64,000 nt of DNA from assembly GCA_950022655.1 (NCBI GenBank), contig OX465584.1:31624988-31688987 (forward strand). Direction: 5' to 3'. The DNA comes from Alentia gelatinosa (taxonomy: Eukaryota; Annelida; Polychaeta; Phyllodocida; Polynoidae). How positions within the stretch are numbered: the first letter of the stretch is position 1; every line of letters begins with the position of its first letter. This document shows, piece by piece, positions 1-13,470 of this stretch. The position numbers and the translations under genes were made by a program. The notes beneath the pieces were generated by a model. That model searched no databases. It saw only the letters and a program-made list of their open reading frames with translations, and was not told the DNA's origin.

Positions 1-3000
1 TCACTACCAAGGACCTTATGTGAACCTCCTCCTACCCCTCTATCTCCTCTCCTCCCTCCCATCCAACCCCAACCCCAAAATCCTCATCACTCCGACACAC
101 ACTATATCAGAGTGTTTGCCCGACTGTCGGACTTCCGTGGGGGTCAACAGGTATGTGACACCGGTGTCATCGCGGTGTTTTGTCGCGCGACACTGCCAGT
201 GTCATACGTCACCCGAGACGCCGCCGACTGTGCAAACTGCCAAGTTCTACCAAGGCAAACTGCAAAGTAATACGTCGTTCCCCGGGACGCCTCGATAGCG
301 AAAGTGAAGGCTGTTTGTTATATATTTAGTCAATGTTACTGGAACCCGTTCAACTAAGTGAACTCCTAATCCCGCACGAAAATAGGTTGTTTTCATCCGT
401 TTATCTATAAGCAGATACTTCAGAGATTAGCGTACTTCGAGACCTGGACTATATTCAAAGTTCCGGGCATTAATACCTTATAATTCATCAGTTAAACAGA
501 AATACAAATAATCACACCGTATGCTCACTTTAAGAGGCCAGACATAAACGAACTGCCTGACTAATTTACCCTGAACGGATTAGTTCTGTTAAATATTTAT
601 CACGTTCAAGCCCCAAATAATTGTAAACATGAGTTGATATAATCGTCAACCTTCACGGATCTACATATTTTACTGGGAGGCTGATTATCATAAAAGCACC
701 TGAACCTTTATCCAGAAGTATGTGCACATGCAGGTCAGGTGCAGTAGAAGCACAAGCTGGCCATGACGACCATGAATTAAAAAGCCACGCCCCTCATACC
801 CAGGCTCGAGTTTGAAATCGAAATATGCTTAATTCTTAATAGGTTCAAAGCCGTCAACTGTCTTGAATTATTCAGACCCACAGCATTTACGATTTCATTG
901 ATTGGTAGGGCAATAGAATTGTGCCTTGTTCATTTATAATTTGCACTAATCCAATACTAATCCGTGTGAAATTGTCGAAATTCTCACTTTTTGTGACCGG
1001 GGCCTTGAATCATATTCCCCGCAAACGAGACCTGGTGCAACCAGCTTTCTTCTCTCTCTCTCTCTCTTTTTTAATTAATGAATGATCCCGAACCTCCACA
1101 GAAATGGTCGGCCATAGTACTGGGTAAAGACCTCGGGTAACTCTGCCCTCTTCTTCAGCCTCCATCTCATCACGAACTGCTAACAAAGCGAACGCCGATG
1201 AGGTCAGATGCTTGACTTCTTCCGCGTCGCCATTAGTAACCCTACGTCACAACTCACCAAACGTTCTGTAAACACTTACTACGTCATCATACGTGGGCGC
1301 ACACATCTGTGACGCCACCAGCTGAGCTCGATGGCTGAAGTTGATATGCAGAGGATTCCCGCAGATATATTCGACGGTCTGTCACAATCTTGTTCAACCT
1401 TTCGAGGAATGATACCAATAATATAAGTGTCCGAACTTTGTAGTTGCCATAAGTTACACGGTGGCGGCCACAGATACCTACGCAATTTGGCTTACCATTT
1501 TAAAAGTAAGTGTGATCCTTAAAGTAGGTCCCTAGGCCATTACACCCTCTAATATGACGTCACATATCAAATGTGTACACAGTTTCGATAGGTCAACATT
1601 AAAACCGCATGACGTCACAGATACTGCCCTTGGTTCTATAGGAGCAGCCGCGCAGTGCAAACCAATGGCTCAGTACTGCAGGGGTTTTAGATTTTGGAGG
1701 TTAAACCAGTGGATTCAGGGGCTTAAAGTGAATTGACATTTAGTATTCGTTTATTCATGAGGTGTAAACAACACCGGGTCTCCAATAACGTGCCCGGGTT
1801 GGTCAGAGAGTGTAGACACTGTACAGGTGTATATATACAGATTCTCGAGGGCAGGGTACTTAAATGACTACGGCTCTCGAGGTGTACTTTCGAACTCGCC
1901 GTCCCTGGTAGTGACCTCTATTGGAAAGTACCACAAAACATCATGTAACCACATTATAACCCTACAGGGTCTTTTACAAAATTTGTAACCTTTGTACCTT
2001 TCTATCAAGAATTACAGAGACGGTTACTTGCATTTGAGATTAGCAATACAGACACGATGAAAAATGCTTCGAAAAATGCTTCATTTGAAGGATAGAAGGG
2101 TAAGTGCAAGGCCATTGCACACATGTTGAGAAATTGTAAGAAAGTTAGAAACCTTATTTGCTGAAGTACTGCGTTGTGAAACATATCAAACAGAGGCTCA
2201 TTGGAACATTGCAGAGACTGGTGCAATAGTCAAGCATTATAACGCAATCATAGACACTGCTGGCAATGATGTTGTAACCAGGATAAATATGATACTTTAG
2301 TGTATCCCTTCGATATCTTCAATTTTTGTCTTGTAGTCATCCAATATCCTACTGTTTCATCACAAATGTGTAATATATGTGCGTTTCGGCAATCATATTT
2401 CAAAATCAAGAGGAGAGCAATGAGAAGACATCCCCCCAGTTTACCAGGTCCTGCCTGTTCGCAGCCACAATCAATGTCCGATTGAAGTGTAATCAATACA
2501 GAGCCGCCGTTATCAAGGTGGAGCATTGGGGCAGCCCGGGGATAGGAACGAGGGCTGGGACATAGCGCGACCTGGGATGACGGTGTTGTGTAAACTACAG
2601 GAAGGGATTTCAATTTTAAGTGGATGCAATTAAAGAGTGTCGGGTGTGTATACTCAAGAGCTAGATACAATTTTAAAGCCGCGAAACGTCAATGCAGTGG
2701 CTGTGTTCATGGAGGGGGATAACGAGCATAATTAAGGGGAAGTGCTTGGGTGTAGGGGTAATAGGAATAGAATGGTCGGTATGTGTGAAGGGGAGCGGGC
2801 TCTAGATGGGGTTAATATCTTTGATCCTCTCGTATCGCTGGCCGTCGGCTACGGGCTACGTCGATAATCAATACATCTCTCCTCATCGGATCTCAATCTG
2901 TCTGTCTGTTAGAACATGCCCCCAGTTTCCTCTCTTCTGCCTCGGCCTTTATATTTTACCCCTAGCCTTTGCTTACCCAGTCTGTGCCACCCTCTCAGCA

Positions 3001-3979
3001 TGACCACCTTCTCCTCTACCTCCATTTATACTTAGTTACCCCCTTTCCTTCCCTGATCCAACTATATCCTCACCTACTTTTATTCCGACACCAACCCTTG
3101 ACATCTGACCCCCACACCCCATCATTCCAGTTCAATCCTCCAATTCCTCCCCCAAATTCGCCCCTAGAACCGACGCAGACCCCTGATTGACTCGTTTTTC
3201 CTCCCTCGTTTTAACCCTGCAGAGCTCAGCCACCCACAGACACAAACTGCAGGGTCATGAAACAGCACGACAAAACCTGTGCACTAACGCTGGTAACTAT
3301 ATGAGGGGAACCCATAGAAATCAACACGTGGTTCTCCGCACGTGTACGAGATTCACGCACGTGTCACACAGCATAATAAGAGAAACACCGACTCGGCTAG
3401 AAACACACATACCAAGCCCACCCCGACATCAACAGAGCCAAACCCTCACCCATTACCAACTGAATTATGCATAACAAGGCCTGCCTCTACAGGGATCCAC
3501 TCGATGTACACCCATTGATGTTTTTAACAGGAATGTCTACGGCATTTTGAGTGAAGCCATGCGTAGCTAACCCACGCCCCCATATCCCGCCCCCACACCA
3601 CCTGTCTGCCCGCAGGAGTCGGCTGCATGTGATGGCGGCCGTGGATCCTCCAGGTGAAGACGTGGGTCGTGCCCCCAACCTGACCCCTACAGAAGGTCAG
3701 GCAGTGCTGCCACCTGTCGGGCTGTGCATAAATACTCTGCACCGGTCGACGCGGCCGGCGGCACTCCAGCGTATCATCCGCCGTTCCGGGAGGGGCTCAA
3801 TTCATGAGGGGCGCTCGCAGCCCTCGAGCCTTGGATTAATTCGTTCATTTAGAGCACTCTCTATCTATATTCGTTGTAGCCTTATCAAAGGCTCTTATCT
3901 CCAGCGCCGAACAGCCGAAATTTTACAAGTGATAGCTAGTCATACTCATACACTGAATCTAATGCATGACATATGTAAA
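1..3979. other. Non-coding stretch, no gene recognised
   Basis: I see no convincing exon here. All open frames are short and none resembles a known domain. The stretch holds a TC microsatellite near 1048-1070, two perfect TGACGTCA palindromes at 1555-1562 and 1610-1617, and a pyrimidine-rich stretch at about 2900-3180. The frame at 3551-4018 runs into the fold-back repeat that starts at 3980, which argues against it being a gene. Confidence 0.6.
3325..3363. promoter_or_regulatory. Cluster of three CACGTG E-boxes
   Basis: Perfect CACGTG hexamers lie at 3325-3330, 3339-3344 and 3358-3363, all inside 39 bases. CACGTG is the classical site for bHLH factors of the Myc/Max/USF type, and the extended CACGTGT form also occurs here twice. 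Three copies this close are unlikely by chance. No adjacent gene is identified, so a regulatory role is inference. Confidence 0.3.
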
Positions 3980-4318
3980 TTTATCCTACCCCTAATAAAA
4001 AAAACGCCATACGCTTAACATGGGATTTATTTATGTCACGGGTGTGACGTAAAGTGTTGTTTATTTCACTAATATTCAAAAATAGTGGAAATGGGGTAGG
4101 ATAAAGCTACTATGAAAAATGTTCTGTTGGTCGTTGACTCAATATTTATCTTTTAGTAATACAAAAGCATAGATGGGGTAGGATAAATACGAAACCGAAC
4201 TCAAGTTCGACTTGTCAGTGTCTATGCCACTCTGGTCAGGTCTGCTCCTCACTACACGACCTTCCCGTCGTGGCATAAACATTGTCAAGTCGAACTCTCG
4301 TTCGGTTTCTACTAATTA
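3980..4318 (+). repeat. Two-stem fold-back repeat, copy 1
   Basis: This is one of three related copies in the window; the others are at 22566-22929 and 59435-59710. It opens with TTATCCTACCCC, and the complementary GGGGTAGGATAA occurs twice (about 4093-4105 and 4173-4186), giving a first stem. A second stem follows: arms of about 40 bases at 4191-4230 and 4273-4312 are inverted repeats that both end at GCCAC/GTGGC next to the loop. No open frame and no transposase remnant is visible. It is most likely a non-autonomous MITE or fold-back element. A clear target duplication is not visible. Confidence 0.7.
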
Positions 4319-4931
4319 CTACAATTTTCCAAGGTCGTTTCCTCTTAATCATGTTGATGATTCGGGGATGAAAGTCGGGACTGAGGAAGAAATAGAAACT
4401 TTAAAAAGGTTATGAAAAAGGATCATTTATAACAATATTTTGAAACAGAAAGGTTATGAATCGCTATATTCTACCCTATGAGTGTTGCTATCTATATGAA
4501 AATTCAGAATTCCGTCATTTGTCGGAAAAATTACATCCCTAACTCATTCTCAGTAATCAATATGATATTCAATTCTCTAAATCTTTGAAATGTGTACTCT
4601 GTACAGTGTATACTTCATTTGGTCAAACAGCTTCACCCTTTCAGGAAAGGTGTTCTAGATTGCGGACGCGATGCTACACAAGGGGAAAGCCCACGAGTCG
4701 GTCGGCTTTTACCTGGGGAAGAATGTGAACATTTAGGGATACGTTTGCGTCGATTCTCTTCCTTGATGGAGTCTCTGTAAGCCACAGTCTCTTCTTGTAG
4801 GCACATAGCAGGGGAATCCCCTCCTCACACTGTGGTAAAAGCCCCATCTCGCCTCGTCACAATGACCGACCAGTTTGGATTTTCTGCTCCACCAAGCCGC
4901 CCGCCGGCAGGGACTGGTAGCATACCCCCCT

Positions 4932-4952
4932 CCCCCCCCCCCCCCCCCCCCC
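4932..4952 (+). repeat. Homopolymer tract, C21
   Basis: An uninterrupted run of 21 C on the plus strand, the first of twelve plus-strand C tracts of 13 or more in the window. Its exact length may be unreliable in an assembly. Confidence 0.9.
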
Positions 4953-5225
4953 GCACGACGACCACCAGGTATATGTCGTAAACAAGTGGAGTGTTGCCAG
5001 CGCCTTCCTATCTTGGCGTCGAATCCATGCTCGGCCTAACAACTAGGCCCCTCCACCTGATATAAGCTTATCGTGTAGGGCCTCTACATGTAATCATGTA
5101 TATTAATTAATCATCTTTAATGGGGACAAGATGTCAGTTTGTAACGACGTCCACGACCAACACGTTCTCCAGCCGTCTTACATACAAGCTAAAACAGATA
5201 TTAAGATTACAAAATAAACATTCCT

Positions 5226-5263
5226 ACTAGCCTAATAATTGTTTACTAGCCTAATAATTGTTT
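5226..5263 (+). repeat. Exact 19-bp tandem duplication
   Basis: The 19-base word beginning ACTAGCCTAATAATT occurs twice back to back with no mismatch, which looks like a recent slippage duplication in AT-rich DNA. Confidence 0.9.
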
Positions 5264-7513
5264 AAATGTTATGTAATACAAAAGTCGCATCAATGTGCAT
5301 TATGAATGGCTCATCTTCCGCACTTGGTGGGCTGTGCATCTATAGCACGCCTGCTAATAACTGATCAATTGGCATGTAGGAACAGGTCAAGATAGAAGTT
5401 CTTTGGTCTCACAAAGAAAATAAGTCCGATAATATAGCAAAACATCTGTCGATCCAGTCTGTAACACTTCTTCGCAGTATATTACTAACATCTCGGAACA
5501 GTCTTACACAAGATCCTGAATACATGAGTATCCAGTATTGTGCAAATCAACATTCGACTTTATAAAGAAAGAGCCCTTCAACATGTATTGACAATTACAT
5601 ATAGAGCATACTCATACAGATGTAGAAATAGGCAAGGTACAGACTAGAATGTTCAGATCACCAAACTTATTGCCATGCCAACGAGTATAAAGAAAAAGAG
5701 GCACAGATTTAGAGGCCCTGTTGGGGGCGGATGTCACCAGTTAATTTTAAGCTTTATAATGTTAAGTTGGTGATAACCACCTACTCCTGGTGACCACATG
5801 TGATTAGGATGTGGGTAGGACAAGACAAGAGAACTCTTTAATCAGAACTATATCAAACCATTCATTCATTTTTCTCTACTCGTTACTCAAGCTTATAATA
5901 TCAAGCTCGGCCTGCCACCTTCAACAGAGTATCTGACTTCTTTATCTGAACTAACAACGCCAATTAGTGCCTGGGTTTCTGAAGGTATCGACGGACTGAG
6001 TTATAAAATACATCAATTATTTCCTGCACACTTTGGTCAGACTGTGCTACCATGGTTCTCACTAAGTACACCACAATAAGTCGCCGGCCGCTTCCAGCAC
6101 CACTAACCTGGACACTGAGGGCAGGGGACGAGAGAGGTTACCTTGGTTACATGGCTGACGTCACAGCGTTACAGAATCGTGCACGTGTTTACCACTTTGT
6201 CGGTAGATGGCGTGATGCCTCTTATGAATACACAACTCGTTAGTGCGTTTATCATAAATCAGAAAAGGGCGATGTTATGTGCATGGAGCAACATGATCAA
6301 CCACCAGATCCCAAGGTCCATTTTAGAGAACATATTTACTATCACCAGTTGATATAACATGCCTTTCTCCGCTAGACGATAAGGATACATATAAAAAAAT
6401 CATATCCAGTCTTTTGATGTATTACATTAGAACCGCTTTATTTGAAGGATATATGTCATTAGCTTCAGGCTATTTAGATAGGGATGATATCTTAATGATC
6501 CTAAGCTAGTTTAAATTACCATATACATATAATAATAAACCAAACAGAAATCATAGAGGACTAGATAACACAAACACGTCCGTAACCGGCGAGCTGTTTA
6601 TCATTCCAATTCACTTTGTGACATTCTATTGTAGCCTGCATACAATGGGCTATGCTCGATGTCTGTATCTGCTATTTATACACATCCTATCGGCGCTGTT
6701 GCAGATCAGTGGCGGGAGGCGGGTGGCACCACTGACAGCTGCTGGCGAAAGGTCCCTCATGCCGATCAATAACCTATGTCTGTCGGTGATCGATACCTAG
6801 TCCGGCCCTAAGCCGAATATAGCCGAGAATTACCGAGTACCAACGATTGGCGCCCAGTGCAGTCGTCGACTCTTGTGGGGATGTAGCTGAAGTACGGCTG
6901 TTCAATAGAGTTGTCTACTGCATGACAGACTTCTGGGTTCCGCCTATGTTGTTGTTACCCCATGTTTCATATTGTGTTTCCACCAGTCTTCATTCGCCGC
7001 GAGTTTACAAGACATGGTTAAAAACTGGAAACAACTGATTACGATTCCTGGACACCACTTGAGATAAAACAGTCTCCGCGTCTATTTGGCTTTAAATAAG
7101 AGCACGGCCTAGAATTCCGTCATAGGAGGTTCTACTGTTTTGTGTTGATCTCTCGCCAGCCATGCACCGACCTGTGTCAATAGGATCATAATTATAAGAC
7201 ATGGGACGAGGACAGAGGTGAAAACCAGTCGAGTTGATTGCGTCACTACAAAACAGCCTGGCGCTACCATACTGCCTCCTCGATCGCTCCATCATAATTA
7301 GTGAGAACAGTCCAGCGGCAAATCACTACACAGAGATAGTGCCTGTCAGTGGTCTGGTCTCATATGGTCGACCCAAGGCCAATTCCAGTCCTACCATTAA
7401 TGTCAGAGGTTAGGTTCTCACGGGTCTGACCCACACCGACCCCCCTCTTTTGAGTGCCGTGAAATAAGTATTTCCTGTGTCTTTCTTCCATTGGCTTATT
7501 CATAAAATAGATG

Positions 7514-7534
7514 CCCCCCCCCCCCCCCCCCCCC
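7514..7534 (+). repeat. Homopolymer tract, C21
   Basis: A run of 21 C followed directly by a short CA repeat. It creates an artefactual glycine-rich frame on the minus strand. Confidence 0.9.
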
Positions 7535-9002
7535 ACACACACACACTCATCTCGTCACTTCAATTGAGAAAAATAACTGAACTGATTCACACACTCCCTG
7601 GTATTCCCATGGCTCAGACAGCAATTGCTTTAGATGCAATCTGATAACAGCCACCTTGACTCTGACGGCCATCTGATCGTTGGTGATGATCGCTGTAGGA
7701 GGCGTGCAAAAAAAACCTAAACAATGGATGACAATTGCTGTGTGATCTTTTCAATGCGTCAGATGTGCAGAGCCTCTGGCGTCGTGTCTACTTAATATCA
7801 GACAGTGGTAGACAGTGGTCATTAGAGAATGAGGTCAACTGTGATTCCTAATTACCCACAACCTACGCCCTGCTTTTGGATTTTTTTGCCACTGTGAGTT
7901 AAATAATTGAGTATACTGCATCCCTGAGGCTGTATATTTCGAGTTGATTCAACGCCTTCCAGAACTTTCCACTTATCTTCATATTTATCAGACAGGTACA
8001 CTTAGCTTCCCAACCATTGTATCTTGCTGTTTTTTAATTCCCGGTATAGACCCGGTTGGTTTGCCAACCATAAATGATCTTGCAGCAGAATGCTTTTATT
8101 CTATTTAAAATTCCTCTATGATTGTAACGCTTGTTTGGGCACAACAAGCAAACGCGGGGAATCAGGAAAGTGGAACTCTCTCAAAGTTTTCCCGTGCCCT
8201 GTCGTATAAAGTGTTCACCTCCATCTATCTCACACACATACACATATCCATAAGCTAGACTTGTTCTCCCGACCAGACCAACAACCTCACATCGGCCATA
8301 CTGGTAAAGTGATGAATGTTATCAATGAAGAACACAGCATTCCAAATGTGTGACAAAAATACCAGCTAGTTCTGCATTGAATGCATGTATCTATTAATGT
8401 CTGGTTGCATTGACATAATGCACCTGTGATACAGTCTGTCTAAAAGGACAACATTTAGTGGGCATGATTCGTGACGGCCGTGATAAAGAGGAAGTCAACT
8501 CAGTGAAGGCCCCGTGCTATATTCCATTACCTGTTATCACTATTAAAGGTGTGGTCACCACAGCCCGGATGTCAGGTGTTGCGGAGTAGATTTACACAAG
8601 ATAAAGTTCGAGCACTCTGGCTATGGGCTGCGGTGGTAGGGTGGGCTGATGTAGTTCTCCTCTTATCAACGAGTATATCTGCAGATAGTTACATGCGAAT
8701 TTCAGGGCAGATAAAAATATGAGTTGCCTATGCTTTACATATGTAAGTAAGGATATCTTTGTCTAAATGTTCCTCTTGTATATAATATGTAAAGATGTGG
8801 TAGACGGGGCTATAACACTTCTAACAGCAGCCCATGCTCTATACAAAACAAAAAGCAATATAATATGTAGACTTGGAAGAGTGTCAAATGCTGCTTCATA
8901 GTGCGTTAAGGCGACCACGAGCGTCTCTATCGCTGTGTGTTTAGCAGAGAAGAGTGTCCAAAATTAATTTTGGAATACAAATATTTAGACTTCGTCAAGT
9001 CG

Positions 9003-9123
9003 TTGATTATGCACATTCATTAAGAAATTAAACTACTGTTCAGAATGTTCCCTTCCTACAGCGCCTAATAGGCCAAGGAATCCTCCCGGCGAGGAGGGCT
9101 GGGGTAGGTGGAGGGTTAGGCCT
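9003..9123 (+). repeat. Dispersed repeat, copy A (pair with 44934-45054)
   Basis: About 120 bases align with 44934-45054 in the same orientation. Shared landmarks in order are TTGATTAT, ACATTCATTAAGAAAT, ACTAC, a CGCCTAA then GGCC block, CCGGCGAGG, and GGGGTAG followed by TGGAGGG. Similarity is moderate with small indels, which suggests old copies of an interspersed family. No open frame or terminal repeat is seen, so the family cannot be named. Confidence 0.6.
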
Positions 9124-12100
9124 ATGATACAGGGACTGAAGTCATTCTATATAATATGGAGTATACAGTTTGAGGGGAAATACACCGTTAGTACATGGGA
9201 AACACACCGGACAGCTGGGACGTCCCGCGGCAGCACCTCATCACGGTTTCCAGGGATCACTACATTCGTAGCAACCCACCGATCGACGTTTTCGTGGTAA
9301 GGTAAACCGAAAAACGTTGACCCTATGGACGAGGCGACGTTCCTTTTTGAGAGTATGCCAAATCGATCTAAACCAGCAACCAAAGCGAGGGGTGTCCGGT
9401 GATCATGCTAACTAGACTGCCTTTACCATGAGGACGCCGGATGAATCCAAAGTACCCAACAAATCTCCCAATGATGCCAATGTGTTCAATATTTACTGTG
9501 GGATAACAGTCAGAGCTTGGTTTCAAAACTTGTGCTTTTATCCAAGAAATAAAAATTATTTTTCCGTCTCAACGAAAAATTCCAATATAACATAACAGAG
9601 CTTATTCTATCAATGGATTCTTTTTCTTTCCATTAATATCTGTATGATATAGGTCACTAAACCTTAGTCACTTTTTTATTAATCTGGCATCGAAAAATAT
9701 CAATAATGATAATAAACCATTAGCGCCAAATGGGTTAGTTTGGTAGATAATATTATTTCTGTGACTTGGCCTTCCATAACCATAAGCAAACGTAAAGGAG
9801 GACTACGGTTCGGCCAGGAGAACTACGACGTAGTTGCCTGCACAGTTACGCACCCGGGCATAATGTGCTAATTAGGCGGCGGGCGGCGCGCGGCAGACGG
9901 CGGGACAATCTGAGTTTTTCCGTGGACTACCCGCCCCGGAGCTGTCGGCAACAGGAGCCTATCAAGACTGATTCCATGTATTCTTTGTTTTAGACGTGAA
10001 GGTAATAGAAGGTGACGCGGTGGCAGAAGACGCCCTCGCCACTCCACGCATCCGTGGGTCCAGCTTAGGGTATGGCATGCCCTGGAAGCTTGTGGGCCAA
10101 ATACATCCAAACAGACAAATATATCAAAACAGATAAGAACGAGACTCAAACGAGCAACATCTATTTGTGTGAATTAAAATAAGTCTCGAATGGACGATAG
10201 AGATTGAAACAATAGTCATTGCGAATTTCCCCCCACGACTGAGTAACAAATAACCGTACCGCCGACCAGGGGTCCTTATATAACTAGGTCAACAAAACAA
10301 GGGGAATTCATGTGTGCCTACCTCCTCTTTCCACCCACCCCTCTATCTCAAATGCCTTCCTTTCTGTGTGCTGGTTCCGTTCTGTGTGCTTCTCCCGTGG
10401 CAGGCAGGTACAGACCGGCGTTGGAGTATTTTATGTATCGAGTAATATTTATGTGTAATAGTCGGTGCAGCCATACCTCCAGGGAGGCCTATATGTATGT
10501 GTACAACCATAGACATATAAATAATTTCTTTTCTATGAACCGTGACAGAGCTCCAGGTGATTGGAAGCAATGGGAACCCTAATCATAAATACACTAGCTG
10601 AATTTCTCATTACATTTTGCTCTGATGGTGGCCATTCAATACAATCTAGGAATAGTGATCTAGAACCGGCGAGAGAGGAAAAACCCGATCCAGGATCAGC
10701 ACTAATCCGATAATCGCTATTCCTTTACTCAGAACTATCAGAAACAGGATGAAGTTTGCCTCATTGTTATACGAAGTCTAGCTCAAAGCTGTCAACAAAC
10801 CTGCAAAAATAATTCTTCGTTGATCTGCCTCATCATTGACCACATCGAAACTCCTTTCCTTGGCCCTTACCAGTAACCAAAATGTAAAGATTGCAGTATC
10901 CATTATCTATCTCACCCGCATATCCCAATGCCTAACCAGTCCACCCAGGAGGATATCTTCCTTGGTCCAGGGAGGCACAGTAAAAAAGGAACAGCCATCG
11001 AATAAGACCCTGAGAAACGTTGTATCATATTTACACTACACATAAACCTCCTACTTATTGGTAGAACGTTAAATCCATCCCACCCAACGCAGGAATCCCG
11101 TTCACTAGGCCAAGTAGTACGAAATAGTCATTGTTAAATTACTCCCAATTTAGGAAGCGAGAACATTATATGTCTGGCAAATCTCCAACATAGATGGTTC
11201 CACTATTTAAATTCGGTATCCCTGTGGGATATCTATGTGTATGTGCCGAATAAAGCGAAACCATTGATGCATGTGTCAGACTTCACTGAAAGAAGATTCA
11301 AATACCCTTAAAACCTTTTACATGTACCATTACTTGGTTTCATTAACCACTATTGTATTCCCCAATACGTTCATTAATAAATTCAGATGAGATAATATAC
11401 GAAAGTTTAAAACCCTAAGTCATTATCTACATTTTTATGATTAGCTTCTGTTTCACTCGCTTCACATATCATGCCCTCATTTGGTATTTCAGAGAATAAT
11501 AGCCATGTTGACGAACCTTCAACGAAAACATATACTTAGCCTCAATCAAGGTAATTATGTTATAAATTTCAGGTCTGTTTTCATGCGCGTCATGTGATCC
11601 ATGATAGTTGCCATCGAGCCTTCTATATAGAAACATCGAACTCGCGACTGGCCATGTTACTAGTCAGTTAAATACATGTAGGAAATCTCACTCTTTATTG
11701 ATTAAATCATCCCAGTTTGAGGGCAGCCGAAACAACGTTCCAGGTGACAACAGATTGAAAGTAGGTCCTGGTTAGTAAAGGGTTAACTTCCATCCTAGTT
11801 ACCAGGTGTCTATGTATGACAACGCATTTTTTGGATATAAAAAATGTATATTTCCTATTTTTCCCAGTGGGATACTGCCACTCATCAACAACTCTAAATC
11901 TGCCGCTTTTCTCAAATGGGTGTTACATACTATAAGGGGGCACTTATTTGAAAATATAAGTACCCCTGAATAGTGCTTCCCATATGAGGAAGAATGGTGT
12001 GGATTATTAAATAAGTTTATGATCTGCGGATGATACTTCAGGTGATTGTCTATAACGTAATTGGGTTAATAGAACGTGGCAATAACACCCCTATGGCAAT

Positions 12101-12774
12101 CTGATGCAAAAAAAATATAGAACCAAAAACATATATATACACCACTTCAGACCAGATTCACCGTCCACACCCAGAAGTCCAATAGACCCTGGCACCCTGC
12201 CCAGGGTTGACCGGTTCTAGGGCTGGGTATTCAAATATTAAAATGACGGGGTTGGGAATGGGTAGTGGACAGCGAGTCGCTAGTCCTGGCCTTGCTGCCT
12301 GGGAAAAAAATCTCCGTGCTCTTCCCTCGTACAGAGGCACTGCAAACTATGACATTACATTTGACTATCCCGAAAAGTAAACTGGATGATTATACCTTAT
12401 AGTTTCATGTCATATCTTATTTTCAAACGCTCACAGCAACTCCTCCCGCCCATCGAAACTGCGTCTCCGGGTCTATATCAAACACACAAACGGCAGTGGG
12501 CTGATAACAAGCTATCTGGGGTCGGTGCTGTGCTGATATCTGTCTTTGTTTGTGAGCCGTAGAGATAAGGCGTGTCCTCCTCTGTGAAGGTGAAACCAGG
12601 TGGGGAGGGGACAAGGAGGGGGTGGTGATTCGACAACCTCCTTCCCTCTTAAGACACAGGCAAAAGACGCCGGGGACATGCATTGGGGTGAAGAGTTGGG
12701 TTCATTCCCACAGACAAGGCGCCAGATAAGCTGATAGACGGACACGTTCCGATACACGTATCAATAAAGGTTCA
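9124..12774. other. Non-coding stretch, no gene recognised
   Basis: No exon or RNA gene is supported. The minus frame at 9868-10149 (93 codons) is the longest but matches nothing I know. The stretch has ordinary AT-rich composition apart from a GC-rich patch around 9870-9960. Confidence 0.5.
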
Positions 12775-13050
12775 CGGTTCAATCAACCCCCACCCCCGAC
12801 ACACACGAGCGGGACCTCTTGTGGCTTCAGTGTACACTGCCCTACACACACCGCCATCGCTGGCCTCCACCGCGCCGCCGACTGCTGCGCCGCCGGGTGG
12901 CAGAGCGGCGGCAGGCGGTAAAACAATGGCGGCGTAATTCTTGTAATAAAACATGCGGCGGTCGGTAATGGGGTCCGGACGCAAGGCTAGCAAGTGGGCT
13001 CGTCGCCAGAGGGCGTACGTGAGCCCGACGCCTGTGCGTTGATGGACCAG
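12775..13050. promoter_or_regulatory. GC/CpG-rich block, possible promoter
   Basis: This block is much richer in G, C and CpG than its surroundings, with several GCCGCC/GGCGGC clusters. A YY1-like core, AACAATGGCGGC, lies at about 12922-12933 on the plus strand; such sites are common at or just after transcription starts of CpG-type promoters in animals. No transcript or first exon can be defined, so promoter activity is inference. Confidence 0.25.
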
Positions 13051-13061
13051 GAGTCACATCC

Positions 13062-13470
13062 TCAACTCACTGAACGTGCTGAGGCTGACCTGGTGTGCTG
13101 GGGATATAACGAATCTGTGAGCTCGGTGAGGCACAGCTGGTATGTAGGGGATATAACGAATTTGTGAGCTTGGTGAAGCTGGGCTGGTGTGTGAGGGATA
13201 AAAAGAATCTGCGAGTTTGGTGAAGCTGGGCTAGTGTGCTGGGGATGTAAGGAATCAGTGAGCTTGGTGAGGCTGGACTGGTGTGTGAGAGATAAAAAGA
13301 ATCTGTGAGCATGGTGAGGCTAGCTGGTATGTAGGGGATATAACGAATCTGTGAGCTTGATGAGACAGGCCTTGTGTGAAGGGGATATAACGATTCGATA
13401 TACTTGCTGAGGCTGACCTTGGTATCCTGGGATATAATAACTTAGTCAACTTGGTGAAACTTTGGTCACT
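13062..13470 (+). repeat. Minisatellite, 47-48-bp unit, about eight copies
   Basis: The block GGGATATAACG (or GGGATAAAAAG) recurs at about 13099, 13147, 13195, 13242, 13290, 13334, 13381 and 13429, giving a 44-48-base spacing that is usually 47-48. Between these blocks each unit carries variants of AATCTGTGAGCTTGGTGAGG and CTGGTGTG. Because 48 is a multiple of three, the minus strand shows repetitive pseudo-proteins; I treat these as artefacts. The unit variants are not randomly ordered: ATATAACG and ATAAAAAG types alternate, as expected from unequal exchange. Confidence 0.85.

Larger units (their letters stand above)
4319..9002. other. Non-coding stretch, no gene recognised
   Basis: No exon is supported. 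Visible landmarks are C tracts at 4932-4952 and 7514-7534, an exact 19-base tandem duplication at 5226-5244 and 5245-5263, and one TGACGTCA at 6156-6163. The open frames are all short, and the longest minus-strand frames across the C tracts are glycine runs produced by the homopolymer. Confidence 0.55.

Noticed and set aside
3551..4018. Plus-strand frame of 155 codons
   Set aside because: Ends inside fold-back copy 1 and has no recognisable domain.
13067..13449. Repetitive minus-strand proteins in the 48-bp minisatellite; also considered as a CRISPR-like array
   Set aside because: The unit length is a multiple of three, so open frames arise automatically. There are no distinct spacers between constant repeats and the genome is eukaryotic.
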